Below the pieces are notes generated by a model. That model saw only the letters and a program-made list of their open reading frames with translations, did no database searches and was not told where the DNA came from. Source: Hirsutella rhossiliensis (lineage: Eukaryota; Ascomycota; Sordariomycetes; Hypocreales; Ophiocordycipitaceae). From it: a stretch of 64,000 nucleotides of DNA. Numbering within the stretch: the stretch's first letter is position 1; each line of letters starts with the position of its first letter. A program made the translations under genes and the position numbers. The stretch spans positions 1,054,001 to 1,118,000 of the forward strand of contig NW_025408677.1 of assembly GCF_020360975.1 (NCBI RefSeq). Reading direction: 5' to 3'. Positions 43,622-54,663 of this stretch are shown here, piece after piece.

Positions 43622-44106
43622 TATCGCGAAGCGTAGCCTAATTTTATAGTTCTTAGAGATATCTCTTAGTATAAGGGACCTAGGAAGCTAAAAACACCCG
43701 GTATAGAAAAAGGAAGAAGGAGCTAAAAAGAGGTATAGAAAGGAGGGTAGGGGCATAAAGGGAAGCAGAAGTAGCGATAGCTTCCTATAAAGGTAGCGAG
43801 AGATAAGACGGATATGCCGGCAACGGCTAGAAAGGAGGGGAAAACCCGGCAAAAAGCTCGGTAGTTAAATGGATATTAGTAGCTTCTTTAAGTAGGATCT
43901 TCTTTATTAATTAAGATGCTAGACGGGTATAAAGAGGGGCGTTAGATAGAGGAAAGAAGGATAATTAAGGCAATATAATAATTATTCCCTTACTATAATT
44001 ACTGCCCCTATAAGAATTAAATCTCTCTGCCCTACTAATCCGACCCCTTACTTTTAATTTTACCTTCGTATATTTTTATATACTTCTTATATCTCTCTTT
44101 ATAAGA
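43622..44106 (+). repeat. Copia-A(+) 3' LTR
   Basis: TATCGCGAAGCG to CTCTTTATAAGA, followed by the duplication tatac (44107-44111). About 10 bp longer than its 5' partner because of a small indel in the A-rich stretch. Confidence 0.9.
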
Positions 44107-44190
44107 TATACCCTTTCTTCCCCTTTATTATATAGTCTTATATAATTCCTTAATTTCCTAAAATTCCGCTATTACTTATATACTTTAAGA
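44107..44190 (+). repeat. Copia-B(+) 3' LTR, right part
   Basis: Continues the LTR interrupted at 30769 (CCCTTTCTTCCCC matches CTCCTTCTTCCCC of the good copies) and ends TACTTTAAGA. The right flank gtaat (44191-44195) should be the target duplication of this outermost Copia-B; its partner is expected left of the window. Confidence 0.85.
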
Positions 44191-44562
44191 GTAATCTCTA
44201 AAAGTAATAAGACTAAGGAAAGATAAGTTTATTATATAAAAAGCAATACTCTTAATAGACTACTAAGAGATAACTTTAAAGGACCTTATAGCGATTCCTA
44301 TAATATATATAAATATAGTCCTTATACCCTTCCGCTTACTTAAGTATATATAAGACTTTTCTTATATTTAAATATAGCTTAGTAGCTAGAAAGCTAAAGC
44401 TTTAAGCGCTATAATTAAAACTAGGTTTAAAAGAAACCTTATTATTAAAAGATATATAAATATATATAGGCTTAAAATCCTATTAATAAGAGTATTAATA
44501 ATAGCATATACTAAGTCTTTTATAAATATAGTTAAGGAAGTAAAAACTAATCTTTATTTAAG
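44191..44562. other. Unidentified RIP-mutated sequence Y, left part
   Basis: This matches no family recognised in the window and no gene was seen. It is continuous with 46440-46772 across a Gypsy-2 insertion (TSD ttaag). It could be old intergenic DNA or a further degraded element. Confidence 0.5.
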
Positions 44563-44739
44563 TATAAGGGCTTTTACCCTATATAGGCCTAGACTAAGGT
44601 CTAGGCTAAGTTTATATATAAGCGGCCTTTATACCTATATAGGCTAGGCTTATATATCTCTTCCTTTTCCCCCTTATAGATTATTAACCTTCTTTTAATA
44701 GACCGTACCTAAGCCTATGCCTCTACTTACTCTATAATA
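44563..44739 (+). repeat. Gypsy-2 5' LTR
   Basis: TATAAGGGCTTTTACCC to TTACTCTATAATA, 177 bp; followed by GTATAATCTACC, the presumed primer-binding region. The Gypsy-1 interior begins with the similar GTATAAGCTATC. Confidence 0.9.
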
Positions 44740-44799
44740 GTATAATCTACCCTTTATTTTACCCTCTCTATATCCCTATATATAGAATAGCTATTTTTT

Positions 44800-45480
44800 T
44801 TAGCTACCTTTAAAGCCGACGTTTAATTACCTAGTCTAGTTAAACCGCCCGCGCTAGTATATACGCACGTAAAATATCTATACTCTTATAGTTATAAAAT
44901 TAAGGCAAACGTAATACTTAGTTCGCCTAGGCAATTAAGAGCCTCTTATAATAGTAGGGCTCTATATAACTAAGAGCGGTACTACTATACCTTAGTAAGT
45001 TCGACGGCTCCTTTATAGAGCTTAAGCTATAGCTACTTTATATAAAAGCAAAGCTCTATACTAATAGCGCCGTAATAAGGGATATCCGCGCTTAATTCGA
45101 CTATCTTTACGCGAGCCTATCCCTATACCTATAAAGGCATCTCTTACCGTTTACGTATACTAGTATAAATAAACTAGCCGACCTCCTTATAAAGCTCTAT
45201 ACTAGTTACGACGAACCTAACGTAGCTAGGTTAGTAGGCTAGGAGCTTATAACGCTCTATTAAAAGTAGAGTAAAGCTATTCTAGCCTACCTTATATAGT
45301 TTAAAGAGGTGCTTTATCGAGTAAACGTATATAGCTAGCCTAACGCGGTAAAGTATAATTACCTTATTATAAGCTTAAATATAGATTAGTATACCTATCT
45401 AAGCGAAAGGTCTATACTATTAGATATATATACGGATCTCGTCTGCTTTTTTCGCGAGCTTAGTAGTAATAAGTTTCTTT
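44800..45480 (+). pseudogene. Gypsy-2 gag-like frame
   Basis: The frame is clearest at about 45139-45470, aligned with 61020-61350: NGLADLL-like, then KL(H)TSYDEPN, and further on a YLIQFEEVLYRANAYS-like segment once RIP stops are read as Gln. A helix-rich stretch of this kind (...PAYLIQFE..L..A) resembles the capsid region of fungal retrotransposon Gag proteins. No zinc knuckle or protease was seen. The product would be a Gag-only protein. TAA/TAG interruptions make it non-functional here. The assignment rests on the look of the sequence, not on a search. Confidence 0.45.
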
Positions 45481-46257
45481 TTTTATCTTCTTTTATATAA
45501 GAAGAGGATAACGCTAGTAATACTATAGATATCTCTATCTCTACCTCGAGGACTAAGGATAGAAAGAGGTAGCGATAGGAGGGTCGCTATATAAGCTATA
45601 GTAGTAAATCCTATTAGTTTTTAAAGTGCCTACGCTAGGAGGCGTAGGTAAATATACTCTAAGTAATAGAGGGGCGTACGCGCTAAGATAGAAAGGAGGT
45701 TAGGTTCGACGATAGCGACTCTAGCGATAAGTAATCTTAGTAATGCCTTTATAGGCTTCGTTGGTATTCCCTCGTATATAGTAGTAGCTGCTATATAGAT
45801 AGGACGTATACCTATAGCGACTAAAAGGGCGGCTAAGATATAAGAAGGCCGCTAATATAATATAACTATAGCGAAAGGGAGTGCCTATATAGCCCTATAT
45901 AAAAAGGAGCGGAGCCTTATATACTAAAGTACTATCCCTTATATTATAGTACTAGGAGCTACTACTATACGCTAATATAGGGGGGGCGGGATACTATAAG
46001 CTTATTAAAGCTAGCTACGCGCTATTTTATATACCTTTACTCCTTAGCTATAAGTACTAAAGCCCGACTCTTAGGGCGCGGCCCTTACTAATAATATAGT
46101 CTATCCGAGAAGCTCGCTTAAGAGGGTATTATACGTTATTTACTAACGTTTTTTCCGCGACTAAGCGTATATAGTCTATACGAGGGTTCCGTTCCCCTAA
46201 GCGCGGTATTAGGTATTATTTAAAGGGCGCCTCTTTAAAAGCTAGGTAGGGGTATAA

Positions 46258-46434
46258 TATAAGGGCTTTTGCCCTATATAGGCCTAGACTAAGGTCTAGG
46301 CTAAGTCTATATATAAGCGGCCTCCGCGCCTATATAGGCTAGGCCTATACTTCTCTTCCTTTTCCCCTTCGTAGATTATTAACCTTCTTTTAACGGACCG
46401 TACCTAAGCCTATACCTTTACCTACTCTATAATA
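46258..46434 (+). repeat. Gypsy-2 3' LTR
   Basis: 177 bp, same ends as the 5' LTR, including the GCCTAGAC hairpin arm region with RIP changes. TSD ttaag follows. Confidence 0.9.
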
Positions 46435-46439
46435 TTAAG

Positions 46440-46772
46440 TATAGCTTAGATATTAATCTATCTTTATATTACGCTAAATAGAGTCTTAGTCCCTTTTATT
46501 TTAAGTATACTATCTATTAAAGCTATATATATATTATTTAATTATTTCTTAAGGAATAGTAATATATAGGTTAAATATCTAATTAGTATTATTTAAGTAG
46601 TTACTTTAGTAGTAAGAGTTATTAAGTAAAATCTCTTAGATAAGGTTAATATAATAAAATCCTTTTAAACTATAACCTTAATAGTTAATAAGAAATATAT
46701 AAAAGACTAAAGCTTAAGGAGACTATATAAGAGATAGCTACCGAGCTCCTAAGATAGTTTTTAGGCTTTAGT
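46440..46772. other. Unidentified RIP-mutated sequence Y, right part
   Basis: AT-rich, CpA-depleted sequence that continues 44191-44562. No gene, LTR or tandem repeat was recognised. It ends where the Copia-A LTR begins (TCTTATAAAGAGAG). Confidence 0.5.
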
Positions 46773-47247
46773 TCTTATAAAGAGAGATATAAAAAGTATA
46801 TATAAAATATATAATAGTAAAATTAAAGGTAAGAGGTTAGATAAGTAAGGTAAAGATATTTTATTTTTATAAGGGTAGTAATTAAAGTAAGGGAGTAATT
46901 ATTATATTACCTTAATTATCTTTCTTTCTTTTAATTAACGCTCCTTTTTATACTAGTTTAGTATTTTAATTAATAAAGAAGATCCTATTTAAAAAAGCTA
47001 TTAATATCTTCTTAATAGCTAAGCTTTTTACTAGGTTTTCCCCTTTTTTCTAGCTATTACTAATATATCCGTTTTATTTCTTACTACCTTTATAAGAAGC
47101 TATTACTACTTTTACTTCCCTTATACCCTTACCTTCTTTTTTATACCTCTTTTTAGCTCCTTCTTTTTAAACTAGTTTTTTAGCTTCCTAGGTCCCTCTT
47201 ACTAAGGGATATCTCTAATAATATAAATTAAGCTTTACTTTATAATA
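46773..47247 (-). repeat. Copia-A(-) 3' LTR
   Basis: The plus strand begins TCTTATAAAGAGAG and ends CTTTATAATA, followed by the polypurine complement TACCCCCTTAGC. Confidence 0.85.
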
Positions 47248-47958
47248 TACCCCCTTAGCTATAGCTTGCCTCTTAAGGGTATAGCTAATATAGTTTTAAG
47301 CTAGTAAGTATATAAAGGGGGTTCTTAGCTTTATACTTATCCCTTTACTTAAGGAAAGTAAGGGCCCTTTTAGGTCCCTAGGCTCTTTTAAACCTACTTA
47401 AGGAATAAGGGCCTAAAGAAGGGAAAGCCCTATAAGAAAGGGGGCCTTCTTAGAAGGGAGAAACCTAATTAAAATAAAGGGCCCTTTAAAGGGAAAACCT
47501 CTTCCTTTTCTTTAGCTATAGACGTTACCTTTTTATATAAGCTATTAGCTCCTCTTATAAACTCTTAAGGCGGGCCTTTAAGGATAGCTTCTTATAAATA
47601 TCTTTTAGCCTTATTTACTATAAAAAGATAGCTAGCTTTTACTTTAGTAAGGGCTTTATAAGACTATTTACTTTTATTAATACTATTAAAACCTAATAAA
47701 TAGAAATAAGTCCCTTTTAAGCTTCTTAATATAGCTAATACTAATAAATATTAATATATTATAGCTAGGTTAACTACTTACTATTTTCTATAAGAATATA
47801 TATAGTTTATATATTATTTTATTTTATAGCTAATAAGGTTAGAATTTATAGTTATAAAGATATAAGTAGCTAGCTAAGGAAAATCGCTTCTTTTAATATA
47901 TTTAAAAGAGCTAGTAGCTTTACTTTTATACTTAAAGTTATAATAATACCTTACTTTA

Positions 47959-49205
47959 TCCCTTATATTATAGTAGTTATATACCTAGGAAAGCTTACTA
48001 ACTATAATATTAAAGTCGGTTTAAATCTAGTTAAGGGCACGATTAATTTTTAGTTAGACTAATAAACTACGCTAACCTACTTATTAATTAGTTAATTAGC
48101 GCTTTTAAAAGCGCTTATAAATATACTAGTAGTTTAGCCCTGCTATAAGTAAGCTAGCCTAGACCTTACTTACCTAAACCTAGTAATAAATTTATTAGGA
48201 CCTCCCTTTAACCTTAGTCCGGGCCCCCTAACTAGGAAAATAATAACCTAGGGCTAATACTAGTAACTTAATAAGTATAGCGTAAAGCTAGTATAATAAC
48301 CTAACTACCGGCCTAGCTATAAGCCGGTATTAATAAAAATAGCTTACTAAGCCTTATTATCGCGAAGCGTAGCTTAATTTCGTAGTTCTCGGAGATATCC
48401 CTTAGTACGAGGGAACTAGGAAGCTAAAAAATAGGTTTTAAAGAAGGAGCTAAAAAGAGGTATAGAAAGGAGGGTAGCGGTATAAGGGGAAGTAAAAGTA
48501 GCGATAGCTTCCTATAGAGGTAGCGAGAGATAAGACGGATATACCGGCAACGGTAAGAAAGAAAGAAAAACTAGTAAAAAGCTTAGTAGTTAAAAGGATA
48601 TTAGTAGCTTCTTGAAGTAGGATCTTCTTTATTAATTAAGATGCTAAACGGGTATAAGGAGGGGCGTTAGATAGAGGAAAGAATAATAATTAAGGCAATA
48701 TAATAATTACTCCCTTACCTTTATTACTACTCCTATAAGAATTAAATCTCTCTGCCCTACCTATCCTACCCCTTACTTTTAATTTTACCTTTATATATTT
48801 TTATATACTTCTTATATCTTTCTTCGCGAGACTTATAGTAGAAAAATAAAGTAGAGCTTAGAAAGATATTATTATAAAATAAGGTTAGAGATAATTATAT
48901 AATTAACTATTAACTATTAACTAAAAACGCTTATACTACCGATTAATACTATTTACCCTATATATATAAAGGAGTTACTTTTTAAGGTTACTTTATAATA
49001 GGGCTAATTCGATTCCGACTAACTATAAAAATACCTAAGATAACTAGTATAAGATTCCTATATATTATAACCGCGACCTTATATAAAAGCAAACTAGTTA
49101 TAAAAGAAGGGAGGGTTTTCCTTTAAGTACTTTAGTTTTTCCCTCTTATTTAACGATAAAGTTCTAGATACCTTTAAATAGGTTACTAATATAATCTAAA
49201 TAAGT
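47959..49205. mobile_element. Element D copy 2, with a Copia-A solo LTR inside
   Basis: Homologous to 9287-10070. Without the solo LTR (48358-48831) and one 5-bp duplication it is about 768 bp. It interrupts Copia-A at a site where both flanks read accttacttta (47948-47958 and 49206-49216), an 11-bp duplication; intact Copia-A has the related AGCTTGCTTCGA once. It is more RIP-mutated than copy 1. Confidence 0.68.
48358..48831 (+). repeat. Copia-A(+) solo LTR, TSD cttat
   Basis: 474 bp from TATCGCGAAGCG to TTTCTTCGCGAGA; cttat on both sides (48353-48357 and 48832-48836), with element D sequence continuous across. It independently confirms that the LTR ends in AGA, not in CA. Confidence 0.92.
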
Positions 49206-49454
49206 ACCTTACTTTAAAGCTTCCTATATAATAAGATCCTTTAAAAAGTAATATAATATACCCTTATAAGCTCTTCTTATCTTAGGAATTATTTATAAAA
49301 GATAAATCGCTTAAATAAAAGAAGATTTTAATAGCTAGTTTCTTCCTTCCTTACCTTATTAGGTATAGACTATATAATCTTATTAAATAGAGATAAAGGA
49401 TAGCTTTATCTACTACTTCTTAGTACTTAAGGCTAGGATTCTAGTTATACTTAG

Positions 49455-50022
49455 TCTTAAGGTATATAAGCAAAAGCGGAATTTTAGGAAATCAAGGAAT
49501 CACGTAAGACTACGTGATAGAGGGGAAGAAGGAGTATAAGGTAGGATTTTCAACAGAATTTATTGGTAGTGTATTGGTGTATGGAAGAGGTGTTGAAGTT
49601 AATGATTCTATCTCTATCTACCAGCGGACATGCTGTCTTATATAGACAATTATAGCTGAACGGAAGAACCTTTCGGGACCAGATTTAGGCTGCCGTATAG
49701 CCCTGAGACTAAGGAATTCCGTGATATCTCGAGTGAATCTGGAAGTGTCTTGGTTCCACTGATATTCGTGTTTAAAGGAGGTTGGTCGTGCTGGTGTTCT
49801 TAAGAGGTCTTAGCTAGCATTCTAAGCTAGCTCTGTTCCTTCGATTCCCGATTGTACGATAACCGGCAACTCGTTTGATGCATAATGACATGCAAAATAA
49901 CGAGCGATTCTTGCTCTATAATATAGGATTTTGTCTATAATTAATATACTACTTATTGGCTTATATAATCGGGAGAGTATATTATAGCTGCTTTATTTAT
50001 AGTAGGAACACCGTTCCTTACA
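49455..50022 (-). repeat. Copia-B(-) 3' LTR
   Basis: Plus strand TCTTAAGGTATATAAGC to ACCGTTCCTTACA, 568 bp. GCCTCCCTT directly after it (50023-50031) is the complement of the polypurine tract AAGGGAGGC. Confidence 0.93.
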
Positions 50023-50393
50023 GCCTCCCTTAAAGAGTAGATTTATATACTCTTTACTGATTTATTTATAGTAGTATATATATAGGGTAAAAACCTTATT
50101 TAGGAAAACCATTCTTATACCTTAATAGGATATATAAAAACCTATTCTTTCTTAGGAAAAAAAATCCTTAGGTATATACTAATAGAAAAACCTATAGTAG
50201 GAAAAATCTATAGTTATAATAATTATTTATAGGATAACCTTATATAAGGTAAAACCTATTATTACTAGGAAAATCTTAATAGATAAAAACCTAGTAAATA
50301 TTTCTCTAGGAAACCTAAAAGGAAAAACCTAGTAGGGGAAAGATATAGAAAGTATAAGAAATATCTAAAAACCCCTTTTAATTGCTTAGGAAC
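50023..50393 (-). repeat. Copia-B 3' untranslated region with iterated AGGAAAA/AAAACCT words
   Basis: About 370 bp between pol and the LTR contain many degenerate copies of a short motif of the type CTAGGAAAAACCTA, partly palindromic. The same array occurs in the other copies at 1961-2340 and 30113-30487, so it belongs to the family. No protein is encoded. Confidence 0.7.
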
Positions 50394-50790
50394 TTATACT
50401 AAGGATAGACCGTCTCTAAATTTATAGAGTAATCTAGGTCTTAATTCCTTCGTAAAAATATTAGCTATATTATCTTCTAATTTAATATAAAAAACTCTAA
50501 TTTCCCCTTCTCTTATACTAGTTCTAGTATAGTAATAGGCTAATCTTATATACTTAGACCTTTTATAAAATTCCGGATTTTCTGCTAATTTAATAGCAGC
50601 AGTATTATCCGTTAAAATAGGAGGTATAGTATTAGGAATCTTAATAGATAGATCCTTAGTAATATTTTTAAAAAGCATATTTAAATAAACAGCTTCTTTA
50701 TTTACCTCCCTAAGGCTAATATACTCTGCTTCGTAGGTAGAAAGGGCAACGGCTTTCTACTTAGAGCAAGCCTAGCTTATTATATTATTA
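50394..50790 (-). pseudogene. Copia-B RNase H C-terminal part of pol
   Basis: The open frame 50394-50678 encodes ILTDNTAAIKLAENPEFY, then KYIRLAYYYTRTSI and NIANIFTKELRP and ends FRDGLSLV at a TAG. This matches the end of Ty1/copia RNase H, where ...ADIFTKxLP is typical; the Asp there is Asn here. The frame's first Met is internal; upstream codons continue to about 50790 and beyond through a stop. This is the polyprotein C-terminus. Confidence 0.85.
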
Positions 50791-51180
50791 TATATATAAA
50801 AACAGTAACCGGAAAGGATTTTCCGTCCGTTAAATCCGACGCCTAGCTAGAGTCGGTAAAACCCTTTATATATAGATAGGTAAAAGGGATATTGCAATTA
50901 TATTTAATCTTTAGGCTAGGGAATTTATTTAAATATTTCCAAATTATATTTAAAGCCTTAAAATGCGTCTGGTCGGGCTTAGCCGCGAATATAAGATATC
51001 TGGCCTAGTAAATAAGGCTAAGTATAATAGAGATCCTATTTCTTTCTGAAATTGCAATATATCTTCCTTAGAAGGTAATTCCTTTGCTTTTATAAGCTTA
51101 AAGCCTACTATTGCGGGTAAATTCGAAGTTCCTAAACCTTCTTTATTAAATTCCTTTAATTTATTTAAGGTATAAATTTC

Positions 51181-51687
51181 TTAGGATATATATAGCTCTT
51201 TATTTTCTCGGTTTAATATAATATTTAGACCTAAGAAGTCTTTTATATCTCTTAAGATAGTAAAATCTAGGAATTTAGATAATTCTTTAAATAATCTTTC
51301 TTTTATTATAGATTTAGAGGGCCCTACTATAAGAAAGTCGTCGACGTAAATTGCTAAGGCTATACTATAGTCCTTATTTATAAATACTCCTTCGTCTATT
51401 AAAAGAGGAAGAAATCCGAGATTATTTAGTATAATTTTTAAATAATTATACCAGAGCTTAGGACTTTGTTTTAGGCCATATAATGCTTTCTTTAGCTTTG
51501 CTTTAATTTGACCGGTTTTATATAGGTCTAGGAATTTAGTTAATTTAATTCCTTTAGCTCTATAAGCTAATCTATGTTTTAAATAATATTCTTTAAGAGC
51601 GTATTCTTCGTAGCCTATAGGAAGATCGATATATACTTCGCTATCTATATCGGTATATACGAAGGCATTTATTATATCTATTTGCAA
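51181..51687 (-). pseudogene. Copia-B reverse transcriptase
   Basis: 168 open codons of the RT. From the N-terminal end: QIDIINAFVYTDIDSEVYID (typical is DVxTAFLxG), then KLKKALYGLKQSPKLWYNYL, the family signature [KR]ALYGLKQSPRLW, then ALAIYVDDFLIVG with the catalytic YVDD intact at 51337-51348, then FLGLNIILN. It ends at a TAG where CAG would fit. The fragment lies between the integrase and RNase H fragments in the correct Ty1/copia order; upstream RT codons up to about 52100 are broken by further stops. Confidence 0.9.
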
Positions 51688-52626
51688 AGCTTCGAATTCG
51701 TAGATAATAGCTAAAATAAGCAGAATTCTAATAGATTCGGGTCTAGCCGTAGTTAAGAAGGTATCTAGGAAATCTAAGCTATAGATCTGCTTAAATCCTT
51801 ATATTACGAAACGGGCTTTATATTTTATTATATTATTTTAACTATCCTTCTTAATAGTATAGACCTAGCGGCCTCCTATAGCCTCCCTATCCTTAGGGAG
51901 GTAGGAAAATTCCTAAGTTTTATATTTAATTAGCTATATTATTTCCCTAATCATAGCTTCTTTCTAAAATGCTACTTCGGGGCTATTAATTACCTATTTA
52001 TAGGTCTTTAGAATTTTTAGATCCTAATTTTCTATACTTACTAGAATTAATTCTCTATAATCGTAGTTTAGAAATAAATTAACGTTAAGGTATTCGATAT
52101 AGTTAGAATCGAACCCTTCCGGCTTCTTAGGTAATTCTACTACTATTTTACTAGTAGTAGGAATAGGATCGTTATTTAGAGACTCTTCTTCTATAGAGGG
52201 CAAGGGACTTTTATCTCTAGGTTCTCTAGTAGCTTCCTCTATAGGGATATAGCTTTCTAGCTTATCTTTATTTAGAATATAATTAAAATCAAAGGTATTA
52301 TTATTACTAGAGCTTTCTAGATTTTCTATAAATTTATTTTCTAGTATAGTAATATCTCTAGAAATAGTAATCTTTTTCTTAGAAAAATCCTAGATTTTAT
52401 ATGCATTTTCTAAATAGCCTACTATTATTCCCTTAAAAGCTCTATTATCTAGCTTATCTTTAGGGTCTTTATTCTTATAATATATAAGGCTTCCGAAGGT
52501 CTTAATTTTATTTAAGGTCTCGAAGGGTAGTATTATATTATCCCTCTTTTCTATAGGACTTTTAAATCCTATCGTAGAATGCGGTGATCTATTATATAAA
52601 TAGGTAGCTATTAAAACAGCTTCTCC

Positions 52627-53100
52627 CTATAGGTATTTAGGAAGCCTAGCAGTAAATAAAAGAGCTCGTACTTTTTCTAATATAGTACGATTTATTCTTT
52701 CTATTCTACCGTTAGATTCCGGCGTCCGAGGAGGACTAGAATTAAAGGTAATTCCTTCTTTTTCGTAGTAGAGCTTTATTTTATATATAAATTCTTTAGC
52801 ATTATCAGAAAATGCTTCTCTAATCCTAGTATTTTTAGGGTTATTTTCTACCCTATTTTTAAATTCTAGGAACCTATCTAAAGCTTCCCCCTTTTTTCGA
52901 AGAAGGTATATTTCTAGATATCGGGTTCCTACGTCTAGGAAAGAAATATAATAGTGATATTTATTATAAGTAGGCACTTTAATTAGCCCCTAAATATCTA
53001 ATACTATTTTTTCTAAATAGGTATAACACTTATACGAAGGTTATTTATTAACCTTATTCGTTGCTTTAGCTTTAATATATATTTCGCACTATCTTATTTT
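52627..53100 (-). pseudogene. Copia-B integrase core
   Basis: The open frame 52627-52977 carries the rve-type core: YISFLDVGTRYLEIYLLRKK, FSDNAKEF (usually SDNGxEF) and PPRTPESNGRIERINRT, the typical copia signature holding the catalytic Glu. Upstream to about 53100 the minus strand reads C-E-I-Y-I-K-A-K-A, in which the second Cys of an HHCC pair appears mutated to Tyr. Stops separating it from the protease and RT fragments are RIP-type. Confidence 0.87.
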
Positions 53101-53511
53101 ATTTTCCTCTTCTAGAGGCATTTTTATATCCTTATTATATCTTTTTAATATTTCTAAAATAGCCCTACTATTTATAGGCCCTAAGCGTAAGTGCCAAGTA
53201 TAAAAATCTATATCCCTTGCCTTTAAAAACGTAATAAGGATTAATTGGCTTTCTAATAAAGGTTCTATAGGAATATAATATAATTTATTTCTAAGAAATC
53301 CTTTAGTAAGGACCTTAGCCTTATTATCTAATAAAAGGACTTTATTTCCTCCTATTAAGGCATAGGTATTATTAAAATAAGATTAGGATAGTATATTTAC
53401 CCCTAATTTAGGTATATAAAAGCAGTCTCAAAGGATATACCTTTTCCTACTATACGGAAACTTAAATACTAAGTCCCCCTTTCCTTTTACTAATATAAAG
53501 GAAGCTTTTCC

Positions 53512-53778
53512 CTAGCAAACTTTAGACTTAATTTCTTTATAGTTAATAAGGAAATTCTTATTCGATACTATATGCCTAGTAGCTCCGGTATTGTAAATAA
53601 AATCAAAGATCCTTTTATTCTTATAACTAGGAAATCCTCCTTCTCTTACCTTTAAGACTAATTCCTTTATTCTAGGAATCGAGGCTTCTAGAGGTCCTAA
53701 AAGAGAGTCTTTATTAGCTTCTACTATAGGGGTATTTATAGAGGTTAAAATTACCTCTAAATCCTTAGACATTTGCAT
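53512..53778 (-). pseudogene. Copia-B protease region
   Basis: 88 codons include FIYNTGATRHIVSNKNFLINY. Copia proteases have D[ST]GA[TS]xH at this place, so the catalytic Asp is Asn here, a change that inactivates the enzyme. Preceded by the Ser/Lys-rich gag tail and followed by the integrase zinc region. Confidence 0.82.
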
Positions 53779-53948
53779 AGGGGTCGGAGCCCTAGAGAGG
53801 TCTATAAGGTCGATATCTAGGTCTATATTTTCTTACGAAGCTATATTTAAGACCTTATTATTATCGTCCGAATCGGACTCTAGCTCGGTAATTCGAGCCT
53901 TCCTTCTTTTATTATTAGTAGAAATACTACTAGAAGGGGATTTCTTAG

Positions 53949-53979
53949 AAGAAGAAGAAGAAGAAGAAGAAGAAGAAGA
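53949..53979. repeat. (GAA)n microsatellite in Copia-B
   Basis: About ten GAA/GAAG units on the plus strand, encoding a poly-Ser run on the minus strand between the gag zinc knuckle and protease. Confidence 0.85.
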
Positions 53980-53989
53980 TTTTCTCTTC

Positions 53990-54663
53990 TTAGAAATTCG
54001 AGTCCTATCGTCCTTTTTTCCTTTATTTAAAACCCAATAAGCAGGAGCCTTATTCGGGTGTAATTTATAGCAATTTGCTATAAAATGCCCTGGTTTTTTG
54101 CATTCCTTATAATAAGGAGTATCCGTAGAATTTCTACGGGACTTCTAAGGCTTCCTTCGTATTAAGAAGGCTTTCTCCGAAGATTCATCTATATCCTATA
54201 TTCTTCTAGCTTCGTCTAAAAGACTAGCTGTTAGGGTTTCGAGGGTAAACGCCGTAGAATTATGCCTAAGGCTCTGCGTGATATTTATAATATAGCTTCT
54301 AAATTCCTTATTAAGGCAATTAAGAATCCATGCTATAAGAATAACTTCTAGAATTTCTATATTATAGGATTTTAAATCCTTATAAATTTCCTTTACCTTA
54401 TAAAGGTATTTCTCTAAATTAGAGTCCGAGGGACTAAGATTAAAGAGCTGCTTAATAAGCAGATAATTCGACGAAAAGTTCGACGGATTATATAGCTTTT
54501 TAAGCTCATCCCACGCTTCTTTAGCATTTTTTAGATGCCGAATTTGCATTAAGGGACCATCTTCGACTCGAAGGAATATTATAGATAAAGCCTCCGTAGT
54601 CTATAAATGATTTACTTACTCTAGAGCAGCAATAAGCTTTTCTTTTATTAGGATAGCTTCCAT
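53990..54663 (-). pseudogene. Copia-B gag
   Basis: The likely start is the ATG at 54661-54663 (MEAILIKEKLIAAL), followed by stops at former Gln/Trp codons and then the open part 54196-54549: IRHLKNAKEAWDELKKLYNP, KQLFNLSPSDSNLEKYLYKV and so on, the UBN2/copia-gag type. A zinc knuckle at about 54080-54115 reads YKECKKPGHFIANC, where the first Cys of CCHC has become Tyr (TGT to TAT). Product: capsid precursor. The order start, capsid, knuckle, Ser-rich linker, protease is normal for Ty1/copia. Confidence 0.85.

Larger units (their letters stand above)
30770..44106 (+). mobile_element. Copia-A(+), TSD tatac, interrupted by Gypsy-1
   Basis: LTRs lie at 30770-31244 and 43622-44106, with tatac at 30765-30769 and 44107-44111. 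Inserted inside a Copia-B LTR. Without the 6977-bp Gypsy-1 and its 5-bp duplication the element is about 6355 bp. RIP damage is intermediate. Confidence 0.92.
44563..46434 (+). mobile_element. Gypsy-2(+), complete, 1872 bp, TSD ttaag
   Basis: 177-bp LTRs at 44563-44739 and 46258-46434; ttaag at 44558-44562 and 46435-46439. The interior is 44740-46257. It contains no RT, RNase H or integrase sequence, and its size equals the copy at 60448, so the family is compact by design, not by local decay. Confidence 0.93.
47248..49449 (-). pseudogene. Copia-A(-) RNase H and 3' region, RIP-degraded, split by element D
   Basis: Matches 14895-16540 and 21335-22300. Element D interrupts at 47959-49205 and Copia-B at 49455. 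The original coding order resumes at 55495 with the next RNase H/RT codons. Very few CA or TG remain. No functional product. Confidence 0.78.
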
